In this document: positions 49,816 to 59,300 of the stretch, in pieces
Numbering within the stretch: the first letter of the stretch is position 1
Layout of the letters: the number at the start of each line of letters is the position of its first letter
Assembly: GCF_046156175.1 (NCBI RefSeq)
Contig: NZ_JAYLVL010000003.1
Coordinates: 620,001 to 684,000, forward strand
Source: Lacisediminihabitans sp046156175
Lineage (GTDB): Bacteria; Actinomycetota; Actinomycetes; Actinomycetales; Microbacteriaceae
Direction: 5' to 3'
Length of the DNA: 64,000 bases
Translations under genes and position numbers: made by a program
Notes under the pieces: model-generated
Database searches by the model: none
The model's input: only the letters and a program-made list of their open reading frames with translations
Told to the model about the DNA's origin: nothing

Positions 49816-49843
49816 AATTTACCACCTTCGCGGTACTTGTCAA
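49816..49843 (-). promoter_or_regulatory. Candidate rRNA promoter (proximal)
   Basis: Minus strand TTGACA (49838-49843), 16-base spacer, TAAATT (49816-49821): close to the sigma-70-type consensus, about 370 bases before mature 16S. Confidence 0.55.
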
Positions 49844-50027
49844 ATCGACCTTCGCGGCTTGAAAAGCGCGCGACGAACCGGCTGGACATACTCACGAGGT
49901 GGGTTCTTCATCATAAGATCTGAAGACGATCTCCTACAAGAGGTTGACCGCTATTTGACTTAGATTGTGTCCCTCTTGAAGCCGGTAAGCTCTTCCGCTT
50001 TCCGAACCTTTGGGGTGACAAGAAAGA

Positions 50028-50056
50028 AGATTACGTGTCTATCGGGGGTCGGTCAA
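50028..50056 (-). promoter_or_regulatory. Candidate rRNA promoter (distal)
   Basis: Minus strand TTGACC (50051-50056), 17-base spacer, TAATCT (50028-50033), about 100 bases downstream of the tyrS stop. Confidence 0.55.
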
Positions 50057-50153
50057 ATTACGGCCGCAACCCGGGCGTGTCGCCCTAAAGTACGGGGTTT
50101 CCCGACACTGTGGCGCGGCGCCTGCTCTTCACGGCGACCACTGAACACTGCGC

Positions 50154-51455
50154 TCATTCGATGAAGATGCCGGCGAGAGTCTTCTTGCCTCGCCGCAGGA
50201 CCGCCATGCCACCGGGGAGCGAGTTCGCTTCGAGGGTGAGCGAGGCATCCCCCACCTTCATGTTGTTGAGGTAGACCCCGCCCTGCTCGACCGCTCGGCG
50301 CGATTCCCCGAGGCTGTTGGCGAGGCCTGTGTCGACGAGCAGCTGCGCCACGGGAGTGTTCGCGGTCGTGGTGGTGTTCGGGAGCTCCCGAAGGGCCGCT
50401 TCGAGCGTGGAGGGATCGAGTTCATGCAACTCGCCCTGGCCGAAGAGGGCCGCGGATGCCGCAATGGCAGCTTCCGTCGCCTCCGTGCCATGAACGAGGC
50501 TCGTCACTTCTCGCGCGAGGGCACGCTGGGCCTCCCTGCGGAACGGTTCCGTTGCGACCAGCCCAGCGAGCCTGTCGATTTCCGCGCGGGTGTTGAAGGT
50601 GAAGATCTTCAGCCGTTCGATCACATCGGCATCATCGGTATTGAGCCAGAACTGGTAGAACGCGTAAGGACTGGTGAGCGCGGGATCGAGCCAGACCGCA
50701 TTCCCCTCGCTCTTGCCGAACTTCGTTCCATCGGAATTGGTGATGAGGGGTGTGCCGATCGCATGGGCCGAGGCCCCTTCCGCCTTGCGGATCAGGTCGG
50801 TACCGCTGGTGAGATTGCCCCACTGGTCACTCCCCCCGGTCTGGAGCACACAGTCGTAACTGCGGAAGAGTTCGAGGAAGTCCATTCCCTGCAGGATCTG
50901 GTAGCTGAACTCGGTGTAGCTGATGCCGACGTCGCTGTTGAGGCGCGCGCTGACGGCATCCTTCTTGAGCATGGTGCCGACCCGGAAGTGTTTGCCGACA
51001 TCCCGAAGGAAATCGATCGCGCTGAGAGGGGCTGTCCAGTCGAGATTGTTGACGAGCCGGGCCGGGTTGTCTCCCTCGAAACTCAGGAACTTCGACACCT
51101 GCGCCTGGAGGTAGCCGACGAACTCGGCCACCGTCTCCTTGGAGTTGAGGGTGCGTTCGGCCGTCGGCCGCGGATCACCGATGAGTCCGGTGGATCCTCC
51201 CACCAGGCCGAGTGGCCTGTGCCCGGCGAGCTGGAATCGGCGCATCAACAGCAGCTGCACCAGGTTGCCGAGGTGCAGGCTGGCGGCCGTGGGATCGAAT
51301 CCGCAGTAGTAGGTGATCGGCGCACCCGACAACAGCGACCTCAGTTCGGCCTGGTCTGTCGAGACATGGACGAGCCCACGCCAGACCACCTCGTCCCAGA
51401 CCGTATCGAATGACTCGTCATTGCGCTGGGAGGACAGGACTTCGGATGCTGGCAC
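50154..51455 (-). CDS. tyrS: Tyrosyl-tRNA synthetase
   Basis: A 433-residue class I synthetase. The HIGH-equivalent is HLGN in SLHLGNLVQL, the KMSKS-equivalent is KFGKS in TKFGKSEGN, and tyrosine-pocket motifs YCGFDPTAASLH and QTGGSDQWGN are present. A C-terminal S4-type RNA-binding domain covers about 360-433 (AQLLVDTGLANSLGESRRAV). The GTG at 51455 has TAATCT six bases upstream. In other actinobacteria tyrS is close to the TPR-tlyA-recN group; here the rRNA operon separates them. Confidence 0.97.
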   Translation of the reverse strand: MPASEVLSSQRNDESFDTVWDEVVWRGLVHVSTDQAELRSLLSGAPITYYCGFDPTAASLHLGNLVQLLLMRRFQLAGHRPLGLVGGSTGLIGDPRPTAERTLNSKETVAEFVGYLQAQVSKFLSFEGDNPARLVNNLDWTAPLSAIDFLRDVGKHFRVGTMLKKDAVSARLNSDVGISYTEFSYQILQGMDFLELFRSYDCVLQTGGSDQWGNLTSGTDLIRKAEGASAHAIGTPLITNSDGTKFGKSEGNAVWLDPALTSPYAFYQFWLNTDDADVIERLKIFTFNTRAEIDRLAGLVATEPFRREAQRALAREVTSLVHGTEATEAAIAASAALFGQGELHELDPSTLEAALRELPNTTTTANTPVAQLLVDTGLANSLGESRRAVEQGGVYLNNMKVGDASLTLEANSLPGGMAVLRRGKKTLAGIFIE

Positions 51456-51461
51456 GGCCCA

Positions 51462-51467
51462 AGATTA
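51462..51467 (-). promoter_or_regulatory. Candidate -10 hexamer for tyrS
   Basis: TAATCT on the minus strand, six bases (TGGGCC) before the GTG at 51455. Confidence 0.5.
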
Positions 51468-51482
51468 CCAGCGGGCCACCGA

Positions 51483-52370
51483 TCAGGGCCGGGCTTGCGC
51501 CTCGCTCGCCTCGAGCGCACGGGGCGGGTACACCCACGCCACCAGCACGACGGAGATGATCATCAGCAGCACCCAGGACACGAGTTTGGTGATCGAGACC
51601 GGTTGCCAGCCGTGCAACTGGTTCGGGTAGGACCATGCGTTCGCCCAGGTTGCGATGTTCTCGGCGATCCAGATGAAGAGAGCCACGAGCACGAATGCGA
51701 GCACCGTCGGCATCCGCAATCGAAGTCGGAAGACCCGGAAGTGCATGACGCAGCGCCCGAAGAGCAGCCCGACGGCGATCAGCAGGATCCAGCGGAAGTC
51801 CCAGATGTAGTGATGGGTGAAGAAGTTGGCATAGATGAGAGCCGCGAGCACTGCCGTGAGCCAGCGGCGCGGGTAGCGGTCGAACCGCAGGTCGAACAGG
51901 CGGAACACCCGAACCATGTAGGAGCCGACGGCGGCGTACATGAAACCGCTGTAGAGCGGCACGGAGTAGAGATGCAGCACGCCCGGCCCCTCGTAGATCC
52001 AGGATCCGACGCTGGTCTTGAACAGCTCCATGCCCGTGCCGACGAGATGGAACAGGATGATGACGCGCAGCTCTCGGACGGTTTCGAGCCGGAGGGCGAT
52101 CATGAGCACCTGGATGACCACGGCCGCGATCGTCACGAAGTCGTTGCGAGCGAGGACCGCGCCATCGGGATACCAGAGCCGGGTGGCGAAGAGCACCGCG
52201 AGCAGCGCCGCTCCGAAGATGCAGGCCCAGGCCTGTTTGAGCCCGAACACGAGGAATTCGACGATGCCGCGCCAGATCCGGCTGTCCGGCGCCCGGGCGA
52301 GGAGGTCGCGAGCCCGCGTGTCGATGAAGCGCTCGACCGGCGTGAAGCCCGCATCCCCCTCAGCGCTCAT
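51483..52370 (-). CDS. DUF817 family membrane protein
   Basis: A 295-residue protein with about eight helices from residue 45 on. Family-like segments are FLVFGLKQAWACIFGAALL, GTGMELFKTSVGSWIY, PLYSGFMYAAVGSYM and FFTHHYIWDFRW; conserved histidines and aromatic residues sit in the loops. DUF817 proteins are uncharacterised integral membrane proteins. The ATG at 52370 is preceded six bases upstream by TAGCCT. It is divergent from the SatD-like regulator with the TTGAT-repeat region between them. Confidence 0.85.
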   Translation of the reverse strand: MSAEGDAGFTPVERFIDTRARDLLARAPDSRIWRGIVEFLVFGLKQAWACIFGAALLAVLFATRLWYPDGAVLARNDFVTIAAVVIQVLMIALRLETVRELRVIILFHLVGTGMELFKTSVGSWIYEGPGVLHLYSVPLYSGFMYAAVGSYMVRVFRLFDLRFDRYPRRWLTAVLAALIYANFFTHHYIWDFRWILLIAVGLLFGRCVMHFRVFRLRLRMPTVLAFVLVALFIWIAENIATWANAWSYPNQLHGWQPVSITKLVSWVLLMIISVVLVAWVYPPRALEASEAQARP

Positions 52371-52376
52371 CGGTTC

Positions 52377-52382
52377 AGGCTA
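52377..52382 (-). promoter_or_regulatory. Candidate -10 hexamer for the DUF817 gene
   Basis: TAGCCT on the minus strand, six bases (GAACCG) before the ATG at 52370. Confidence 0.45.
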
Positions 52383-52423
52383 GCCGAGGAACAGAATCGC
52401 GCCGCGGCATATCACCCTTCTGA

Positions 52424-52473
52424 GGTTGATTTATCAATATCAAGTGCTTAGGGTTGATTTGTTCGGATCAACC
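52424..52473. promoter_or_regulatory. Candidate operator with repeated TTGAT/ATCAA half-sites
   Basis: TTGAT-TT-ATCAA (52426-52437) and GGTTGAT-eight bases-ATCAACC (52452-52473, seven-base arms). They lie 25-75 bases before the regulator start and contrast with the GC-rich surroundings. Confidence 0.55.
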
Positions 52474-52497
52474 CCCCGGGCATGTGCGGAGGCGAGG

Positions 52498-53112
52498 ATG
52501 TTCGCGATCACCGCGGATCAGGTAGATAGTCGGCACCGACCGGATATCGCCGCTGCGACGATGCTCGCACTCGAAGCACTGCTCGGCGACGGGCTCGTTC
52601 TGCCGGTGGATCGCACGGCCGGCGACGAGATCCAACTGCTTCTCGAAACATCCGACACCGCCCTCACCGCGATTCTCGCGCTCACCCGGGATGGCGAGTG
52701 GAGTGTGGGATGCGGGATCGGCGACGTGACCATCCCCCTGCCGGAAAACGCGCGCGAAGCCGGTGGGGCCGCGTTCGTCGCGGCCCGGGAGGCGGTGAAT
52801 GACGCGAAGAAGCGGGACACCCGCTTCGCCCTTCGCAGCCCAGCGACGACCGAAGCCGCGGATGCCGAGGCCTTCGTCGACCTGCTCCTGAACCTGCGGG
52901 GGCGGCGCAGCACCGAGGGCTGGGAGATCTGCGACCTGCTTGTTGCCGGCAACAGCCAAGCCGAAGCGGCCAAACAGCTCGGGATCACGCCCCAGGCCGC
53001 GAGCAAACGAGCCCGCAGCGCGGCACTCCGCGTCGAGTTCGCGGCGAGGTCCCCCCTCGAACGTAGGCTCGCTGCCGTAGACCTCAGTGCAGGCGAAGGG
53101 AGAACGTCGTGA
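52498..53112 (+). CDS. SatD-like DNA-binding regulator
   Basis: A 204-residue protein. The N-terminus ITADQVDSRHRPD and the following GDGLVLPVDRTAGDEIQLLL resemble the SatD/adenylate-cyclase-like fold found in a group of small regulators. The C-terminal 60 residues hold a helix-turn-helix, NSQAEAAKQLGITPQAASKR. The ATG at 52498 is supported by a GGAGG sequence; a longer frame from 52426 would run through the operator-like repeats. The stop overlaps the next gene by GTGA, so it is paired with the membrane protein. Autoregulation through the TTGAT repeats is a reasonable guess. Confidence 0.72.
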   Translation: MFAITADQVDSRHRPDIAAATMLALEALLGDGLVLPVDRTAGDEIQLLLETSDTALTAILALTRDGEWSVGCGIGDVTIPLPENAREAGGAAFVAAREAVNDAKKRDTRFALRSPATTEAADAEAFVDLLLNLRGRRSTEGWEICDLLVAGNSQAEAAKQLGITPQAASKRARSAALRVEFAARSPLERRLAAVDLSAGEGRTS

Positions 53113-53678
53113 TCGTGCAGGTCGTGTTGTGGGTCTTGGCCATCGCCGTCATCGCCGCGGCGCTCGCCGTCTGTCTCGCCGCCATCCGCTTTCGGTTGCC
53201 GTCCCTTGCGCTTCTCGCCGCGGTGCCGGTGATCGCGGGGCTCGTCGGGCTCGCCTTCCGCGCGGGAGTGCCTGCACCGAGCAACGCCGTTGCCGTTGTC
53301 GCGGGAATTCTCCTCGCCTTGCTCGGCATCATCGGCGGGAGCCCGGTCACCATCGCCGTGCTCGGCTTCTCCAGCCGGGGATCCGCGCCGGCGGTCGCGG
53401 GAGAACACGGCGGAATCGTGGTGAACGAAGGGGTCCCGCCGGAAATGCATCGCGCCGAGGTGCTGCGGGGTGGCACGATCATCGGCTACCTCGAACGGTT
53501 GGCGCTCATCGCCGCCATCGTGCTCGGCCACCTCGAGATCGTGGCGGTGCTGATCGCGGTGAAGGGGCTCGGCCGGTTCTCCGAGCTCGACAGTCCGGAG
53601 ATCCGCGAGCGCTTCATCATCGGCACACTGGTCAGCCTGGTCTGGGCGGGCGCGTGCGCCCTGCTCATCGTGCTCTAG
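53109..53678 (+). CDS. Membrane protein coupled to the SatD-like regulator
   Basis: A 189-residue protein with about five helices (near residues 3-25, 30-50, 60-85, 120-150, 168-189) and a loop, EHGGIVVNEGVPPEMH, between the third and fourth. No domain recognised. The GTG at 53109 overlaps the regulator stop. SatD-like regulators often sit with such small membrane proteins, so the pair probably forms one functional unit, perhaps a membrane stress response. The role is not known. Confidence 0.75.
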   Translation: MIVQVVLWVLAIAVIAAALAVCLAAIRFRLPSLALLAAVPVIAGLVGLAFRAGVPAPSNAVAVVAGILLALLGIIGGSPVTIAVLGFSSRGSAPAVAGEHGGIVVNEGVPPEMHRAEVLRGGTIIGYLERLALIAAIVLGHLEIVAVLIAVKGLGRFSELDSPEIRERFIIGTLVSLVWAGACALLIVL

Positions 53679-53682
53679 CGGG

Positions 53683-54288
53683 TCACACGCGCTTCTTCGG
53701 CACATGCGCCTTGTAGGGCGAGACGCTGCGCTCCCCCGGCAGCCAGAAGCGCCAGGGGTAGTCGTCAGACCCTCCCGCGCCGGACACCCCCGTGCGCGGA
53801 CCGGTCGCGAACGGCAGCGGATGCTGGGGCAGGCTCAACTCGAACGGCGGCGAAGCGAGATCCGCTCCCCCTTCGCCGAGGGTGATACCCAGCGCCACCA
53901 CCAGTCGGGCCGGCCCGCGCGCCAGGTCGGCATCCGTCTTCGATGTCGTGCGCCGCGCTCGGGCCAGGTCGACTCCGTTGATCACGTCACCGCCGCGCAT
54001 CAGCACGGCGGTCGCCGTGCCCGCGGGCGAGCACGTGACGTTGGCACAGACGTGCATGCCATAGGTGAAGTAGGTGTAGAGATGACCCGGTTCGCCATAC
54101 ATCACCGCGTTGCGCTTGCCCGGGCCGCGATACGCGTGCGACCCGGGATCGCGCTCTCCCAGGTAGGCCTCCACTTCGGTGAGGCGCACCGCGACGGTGC
54201 CCTCGAGCGTGGTGTGGCTCAGGATCGCTCCGAGGAGCAGCGGCGCGACCTCGATGGATGGCGCCTCGAAGAACTGCCGGTCGAACAT
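53683..54288 (-). CDS. mpg: DNA-3-methyladenine glycosylase (AAG/MPG family)
   Basis: A 201-residue base-excision glycosylase. LTEVEAYLGERDPGSHAYRG contains the catalytic Glu; YTYFTYGMHVCANV and RGPARLVVALGIT are further family motifs. It removes alkylated purines. The gene lies downstream of argH and the 48-residue membrane protein on the same strand, ten bases after the latter, so it may be part of the arginine transcript. The argH-to-mpg-to-tyrS order is also seen, more widely spaced, in mycobacteria. Confidence 0.93.
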   Translation of the reverse strand: MFDRQFFEAPSIEVAPLLLGAILSHTTLEGTVAVRLTEVEAYLGERDPGSHAYRGPGKRNAVMYGEPGHLYTYFTYGMHVCANVTCSPAGTATAVLMRGGDVINGVDLARARRTTSKTDADLARGPARLVVALGITLGEGGADLASPPFELSLPQHPLPFATGPRTGVSGAGGSDDYPWRFWLPGERSVSPYKAHVPKKRV

Positions 54289-54298
54289 CGCCGGGCGG

Positions 54299-54445
54299 TT
54301 AGAAGAGCCTCGCGCCGCTGGTGACGAAGAGGATCGCGGCGATCACGAAGAGCACGGCAGCCACTCCGAAGACGCTCCACATCACGATCTTCTGGGTGCG
54401 ATTCTGTTCCGGCTTCTGCGGACGGTTGTCTTTGCTGAGAGTCAT
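54299..54445 (-). CDS. 48-residue single-helix membrane protein
   Basis: The reading frame begins MTLSKDNRPQKPEQNRTQK, a basic hydrophilic head, followed by one membrane helix (VMWSVFGVAAVLFVIAAILF) and a short tail. The ATG at 54445 overlaps the argH stop as ATGA, so it is translationally coupled to argH. It ends ten bases before mpg. The tail-side composition and the coupled start argue for a real gene despite its size. No homologue is recognised and the function is unknown. Confidence 0.75.
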   Translation of the reverse strand: MTLSKDNRPQKPEQNRTQKIVMWSVFGVAAVLFVIAAILFVTSGARLF

Positions 54446-55878
54446 TGCCAGGCCTCCTTGAGGGTTCGGACGCGGCGGGTGAGCGCCGCGAGCTGCTCCG
54501 CGACACGCTCTGGGGCTGTGCCGCCGGAGCCGGTGCGGCTGCCGATCGATCCGGCGACCGTGAGAACGCTCCGCACACCGGCGGTGAGGTGCGGGGAGAT
54601 CTCCAGGTAGTCGGCATCCGTCGGCTCGTCGAGTTCGAGGCCGTGTCGCTCACAGAAACTCACCAGCGTGCCGCTGATCTCGTGGGCCTCCCGGAACGGA
54701 ACACGCTGGGTGACGAGCCACTCGGCCACGTCCGTCGCGAGCGAGTATCCCTGGGGCGCGAGTTCCGCCATTCGATCGGTGTTGAACACGAGGGTGGCGA
54801 CCATTCCCGAGAAGGCGGGAAGAAGCACCTCGAGGTTCTCGACCGAGTCGAACACCGGCTCCTTGTCTTCCTGGAGGTCGCGGTTGTAGGCGAGCGGCAG
54901 GCCCTTGAGAGTGGCGAGGAGTCCGGTGAGGTTGCCGATCAGGCGCCCCGATTTTCCCCGGGCGAGTTCGGCGATATCGGGATTCTTCTTCTGCGGCATG
55001 ATCGACGACCCGGTCGAATAGGAGTCGTGAAGGGTCACGAAACCGAACTCGCGAGTGTTCCAGAGGATGATCTCCTCGGCGAACCGAGAGAGATTGATGC
55101 CCACAAGGGAGAGGATGAAGGCGAACTCTGCCACGACGTCGCGGCTCGCGGTCGCATCGATCGAGTTCTCCATCGGGCCGGTGAGTCCGAGCTCGGTCGC
55201 GACCAGCTGCCCGTCGAGTCCGAGGGAACTCCCCGCGAGAGCACCAGAGCCGTAGGGCGAGAAGGACGCCCTCACCGACCAGTCCCGCAAGCGTTCGAGA
55301 TCGCGCACCAGAGGCCAGGCATGAGCGAGGAGATGATGGGCGAGGAGCACCGGCTGCGCATGCTGCAGGTGCGTGCGACCGGGCATGGCGGCATCCGGAT
55401 GCGCCTCCGCCTGGGACGCGATCGCGTTGATGAGGTGGGTGAGCAGTTCGGCGATCGCCCGTCCGTGATCGAGCAGGTAGAGCCGCACCAGGGTCGCGAT
55501 CTGGTCGTTGCGGCTGCGCCCGGCGCGCAACTTGCCGCCGAGCTCAGGGCCGGCGATGTCGATCAGTCCGCGTTCGAGGGCTCCGTGCACGTCTTCGTCC
55601 GACTCGCGCTCGAGAAAGCTCCCGTCGGACCAGGCCTCGCGCAGGGTCTCGAGGGCGGCATCCATCACGACCAGTTCGTCGGCCGTGAGGTAGCCGGCCG
55701 CCGCCAGCGCTTTGGCGTGGGCGCGGGATCCCAGGATGTCGTAGCCGCCGAGCTGCCAGTCGAACTGCGTCGACTTGCTGAGGCGGGCGAGCTCGGGCGA
55801 CGGGCCGGAAGCGAAGCGGGCGCCCCAGAGGGCCCCCTCTGTCGTGGATCCGATATCGCCGCCCGAGCCCGTGGTCAC
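54442..55878 (-). CDS. argH: Argininosuccinate lyase
   Basis: A 478-residue fumarase/aspartase-superfamily enzyme catalysing the last step of arginine synthesis. The signature loop is GSSIMPQKKNPD (about residues 290-301); AGRSRNDQIAT and GRTHLQHAQPV are the other active-site segments. The GTG at 55878 is chosen because it lies three bases beyond the argG stop; longer frames run through argG. Its own stop overlaps the small membrane-protein gene. Confidence 0.97.
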   Translation of the reverse strand: MTTGSGGDIGSTTEGALWGARFASGPSPELARLSKSTQFDWQLGGYDILGSRAHAKALAAAGYLTADELVVMDAALETLREAWSDGSFLERESDEDVHGALERGLIDIAGPELGGKLRAGRSRNDQIATLVRLYLLDHGRAIAELLTHLINAIASQAEAHPDAAMPGRTHLQHAQPVLLAHHLLAHAWPLVRDLERLRDWSVRASFSPYGSGALAGSSLGLDGQLVATELGLTGPMENSIDATASRDVVAEFAFILSLVGINLSRFAEEIILWNTREFGFVTLHDSYSTGSSIMPQKKNPDIAELARGKSGRLIGNLTGLLATLKGLPLAYNRDLQEDKEPVFDSVENLEVLLPAFSGMVATLVFNTDRMAELAPQGYSLATDVAEWLVTQRVPFREAHEISGTLVSFCERHGLELDEPTDADYLEISPHLTAGVRSVLTVAGSIGSRTGSGGTAPERVAEQLAALTRRVRTLKEAWQ

Positions 55879-55880
55879 GA

Positions 55881-57080
55881 CTACTTGCCCGACAGGTCGC
55901 GGCGCGCCGAGATCTTGCTCGGCAGGGACCAGATCTCGATGAAGCCCTTGGAGAGCGACTGGTCGAAGGTGTCGCCGGTGTCGTAGGTCGCGAGGTTGAA
56001 GTCGTAGAGGCTCTGCTCGCTGCGCTGGCCGGTCACGGTGGCCCGACCGCCCTGCAGCTTGAGGCGGATGTCTCCGCTCACGTACCGCTGGGTGTCGTCG
56101 ATGAACACATCGAGAGACCGCTTGAGGCTCGAGAACCAGAGCCCGTCGTAGACCAGGTTCGACCATTCCGCCTCGACTCCACGCTTGTAGCGGCCGAGGT
56201 CGCGCTCGAGCGTCAGGCTCTCCAGCGCTTCATGCGCTTCGATGAGGGCCATCGCCGCCGGAGCTTCGTAGACCTCGCGGCTCTTGATGCCCACGAGGCG
56301 GTCCTCGACGACATCGATGCGGCCGACGCCGTGCTTGCCGGCGAGCTCGTTGAGCTTCTCGATCATCTGCAGGGCACTGTACGACACGCCGTCGAGGGCG
56401 ACGGGGATGCCGGAGGCGAAGGTGATCGTGACCTCGTCGGCCTCCTTGGCCACGGTCGGATCCAGGGTGTACTCGTAGAGCTCCTCGATCGGCGCGTTCC
56501 ACGGGTCCTCGAGGAAGCCGGTCTCGACGGCACGACCCCAGACGTTCTTGTCGATCGAGTACGGGCTCGCTGCGCTCTGGCGGATCGGCAGGTTGTGCTC
56601 GTTGGCGTAGATGATGGCCTTGTCGCGGGTGAGCGCGAGGTCGCGGACCGGGGCGATGCTCGTGAGCTCCGGAGCGAGTGCCGCGACAGCCGCCTCGAAG
56701 CGCACCTGGTCATTGCCCTTGCCGGTGCAGCCATGGGCGACGCTGTCGGCGCCGAGCTGCTTGGCGACGATCGCCAGATGCTTGGCGATGACCGGCCGGC
56801 TGAGCGCGGAGACGAGGGGATACCGCTTCTGGTAGAGCGCGTTGGCCTTGAGAGCGGGCATCAGGAAGTCGTCGGCGAACTCGTCCTTCGCGTCGACGAC
56901 TATCGCCTCGACGGCGCCGCAATCGAGAGCGCGCTGACGGATGTCCTCCATGTCTTCGCCGCCCTGGCCGACGTCGACGGCGAGAGCCACGACCTCCTTG
57001 CCGGTGGCATCCTTCAGCCAGCCGATACCCACCGAGGTGTCGAGGCCGCCGGAATAGGCGAGGACAACGCGTTCTGCCAT
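55881..57080 (-). CDS. argG: Argininosuccinate synthase
   Basis: A 399-residue enzyme joining citrulline and aspartate with ATP. The PP-loop is LAYSGGLDTSVGIGWL near the N-terminus, and HGCTGKGNDQVRFE is the ATP/citrulline region. The ATG at 57080 is preceded by AAGGAG eight bases upstream, and the preceding 100 bases include a dispersed repeat, so argG may have separate translation and possibly its own promoter. The argR gene that often precedes argG in actinobacteria is not here. Confidence 0.97.
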   Translation of the reverse strand: MAERVVLAYSGGLDTSVGIGWLKDATGKEVVALAVDVGQGGEDMEDIRQRALDCGAVEAIVVDAKDEFADDFLMPALKANALYQKRYPLVSALSRPVIAKHLAIVAKQLGADSVAHGCTGKGNDQVRFEAAVAALAPELTSIAPVRDLALTRDKAIIYANEHNLPIRQSAASPYSIDKNVWGRAVETGFLEDPWNAPIEELYEYTLDPTVAKEADEVTITFASGIPVALDGVSYSALQMIEKLNELAGKHGVGRIDVVEDRLVGIKSREVYEAPAAMALIEAHEALESLTLERDLGRYKRGVEAEWSNLVYDGLWFSSLKRSLDVFIDDTQRYVSGDIRLKLQGGRATVTGQRSEQSLYDFNLATYDTGDTFDQSLSKGFIEIWSLPSKISARRDLSGK

Positions 57081-57137
57081 GTGTGGTGCTCCTTGTTTTC
57101 GTACGCAGTTTATCGGTGCAGTGTTTGTTCGGTGCCG

Positions 57138-57178
57138 GGTCTCGATTCGGCCGCTGGTGCGAGCCACTCGACCAGCGG
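57138..57178. repeat. Dispersed palindromic repeat between argF and argG
   Basis: It runs from GGTCTCGATTCGGCCGCTGG to CCACTCGACCAGCGG, matching the copies at 2467 and 4550. CCGCTGGT and ACCAGCGG can pair as a hairpin. Confidence 0.7.
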
Positions 57179-57183
57179 GGTGG

Positions 57184-58100
57184 CTACTGCTGCAGCAGCC
57201 AGGCCATCAGGGCCTTCTGCGCGTGCAGGCGGTTCTCCGCCTCATCCCAGACCACGCTCTGCGCACCGTCGATGACCTCGGCGGTGACCTCGTAGCCCCG
57301 GTCGGCGGGAAGGCAGTGGAGGAAGAGCGCATCGGGCTTCGCCAGCGCCATCAGCTCGGTGTCGACCCGGTAGGAACCGAGCGTGGTGAGACGCTCGGCC
57401 TTCTCCTCCTCTTTTCCCATCGACACCCAGGTGTCGGTCACGACAACGTCGGCACCCGCGACGGCTTCCACCGGATCCGTGTAGAGGGTGACCGATCCGC
57501 CGGTCTTCGCCGCGGCGAGATCGGCGGCCTCGACCACTGAATCGGTGGGGGCGTAGTCCACCGGTGACGCCACTCGCACGTGCATGCCGGCCGTCGCACC
57601 CGCGAGCAGATAGGACTGGGCCATGTTGCTCGCGCCATCCCCGAGGAAGGTGACGGTGAGGCCCGCAAGGGACCCGCGGTGTTCGCGGATGGTGAGCAGG
57701 TCAGCCAGCAGCTGGCAGGGGTGGAAATCATCCGACAGCCCGTTGATCACCGGAACCGTGGTGCCGAGAGCCATCTCCTCGAGCCCCGACTGGGCGAAGG
57801 TGCGCCAGACGATGGCCGCGACCTGGCGTTCGAGCACGCGCGCCGTGTCGGCGGCGGTCTCCTTGCCCCCGAGCTGGCTGTTGGCGGTGGAGATGATGAG
57901 GGGGATGCCGCCGAGCTCGGCGATACCGACGGCGAACGAGACGCGCGTTCGGGTCGACGACTTGTCGAAGATCACGGCGACCGTCTGCGGACCCGCGAGG
58001 GGGCGAGTGCCGAAGCGATCCCTTTTGAGCTCGACCGCGAGGTCGAGGATCGCGGTCTGTTCGGCCTGGCTGAGGTCGTCGTCGCGCAGGAAGTGTCGGG

Positions 58101-58104
<4 letters not shown>
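57184..58104 (-). CDS. argF: Ornithine carbamoyltransferase
   Basis: A 306-residue transcarbamylase. The carbamoyl-phosphate loop is SSTRTRVSF (about residues 49-57), with HPCQLLADLLT and the ornithine-loop HCLPADRG. It forms citrulline from ornithine. The ATG at 58104 overlaps the argD stop (ATGA). The gene ends 104 bases before argG, the only sizeable gap in the arginine operon. Confidence 0.97.

Positions 58105-59299
<1,195 letters not shown>

Positions 59300-59300
<1 letters not shown>

Larger units (their letters stand above)
49447..50153 (-). other. rRNA operon leader and promoter region
   Basis: A 707-base stretch between tyrS and 16S with no convincing gene; the open frames here lack ribosome-binding sites and coding character. 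It holds two candidate promoters and, at 49657-49681, the element CTTGAGAACTCAACAGCGTG (minus strand), which resembles conserved actinobacterial rRNA leader elements and the related element in the ITS. Confidence 0.7.

Noticed and set aside
49448..49963. Short frames in the rRNA leader
   Set aside because: They overlap promoter and processing elements and do not resemble proteins.
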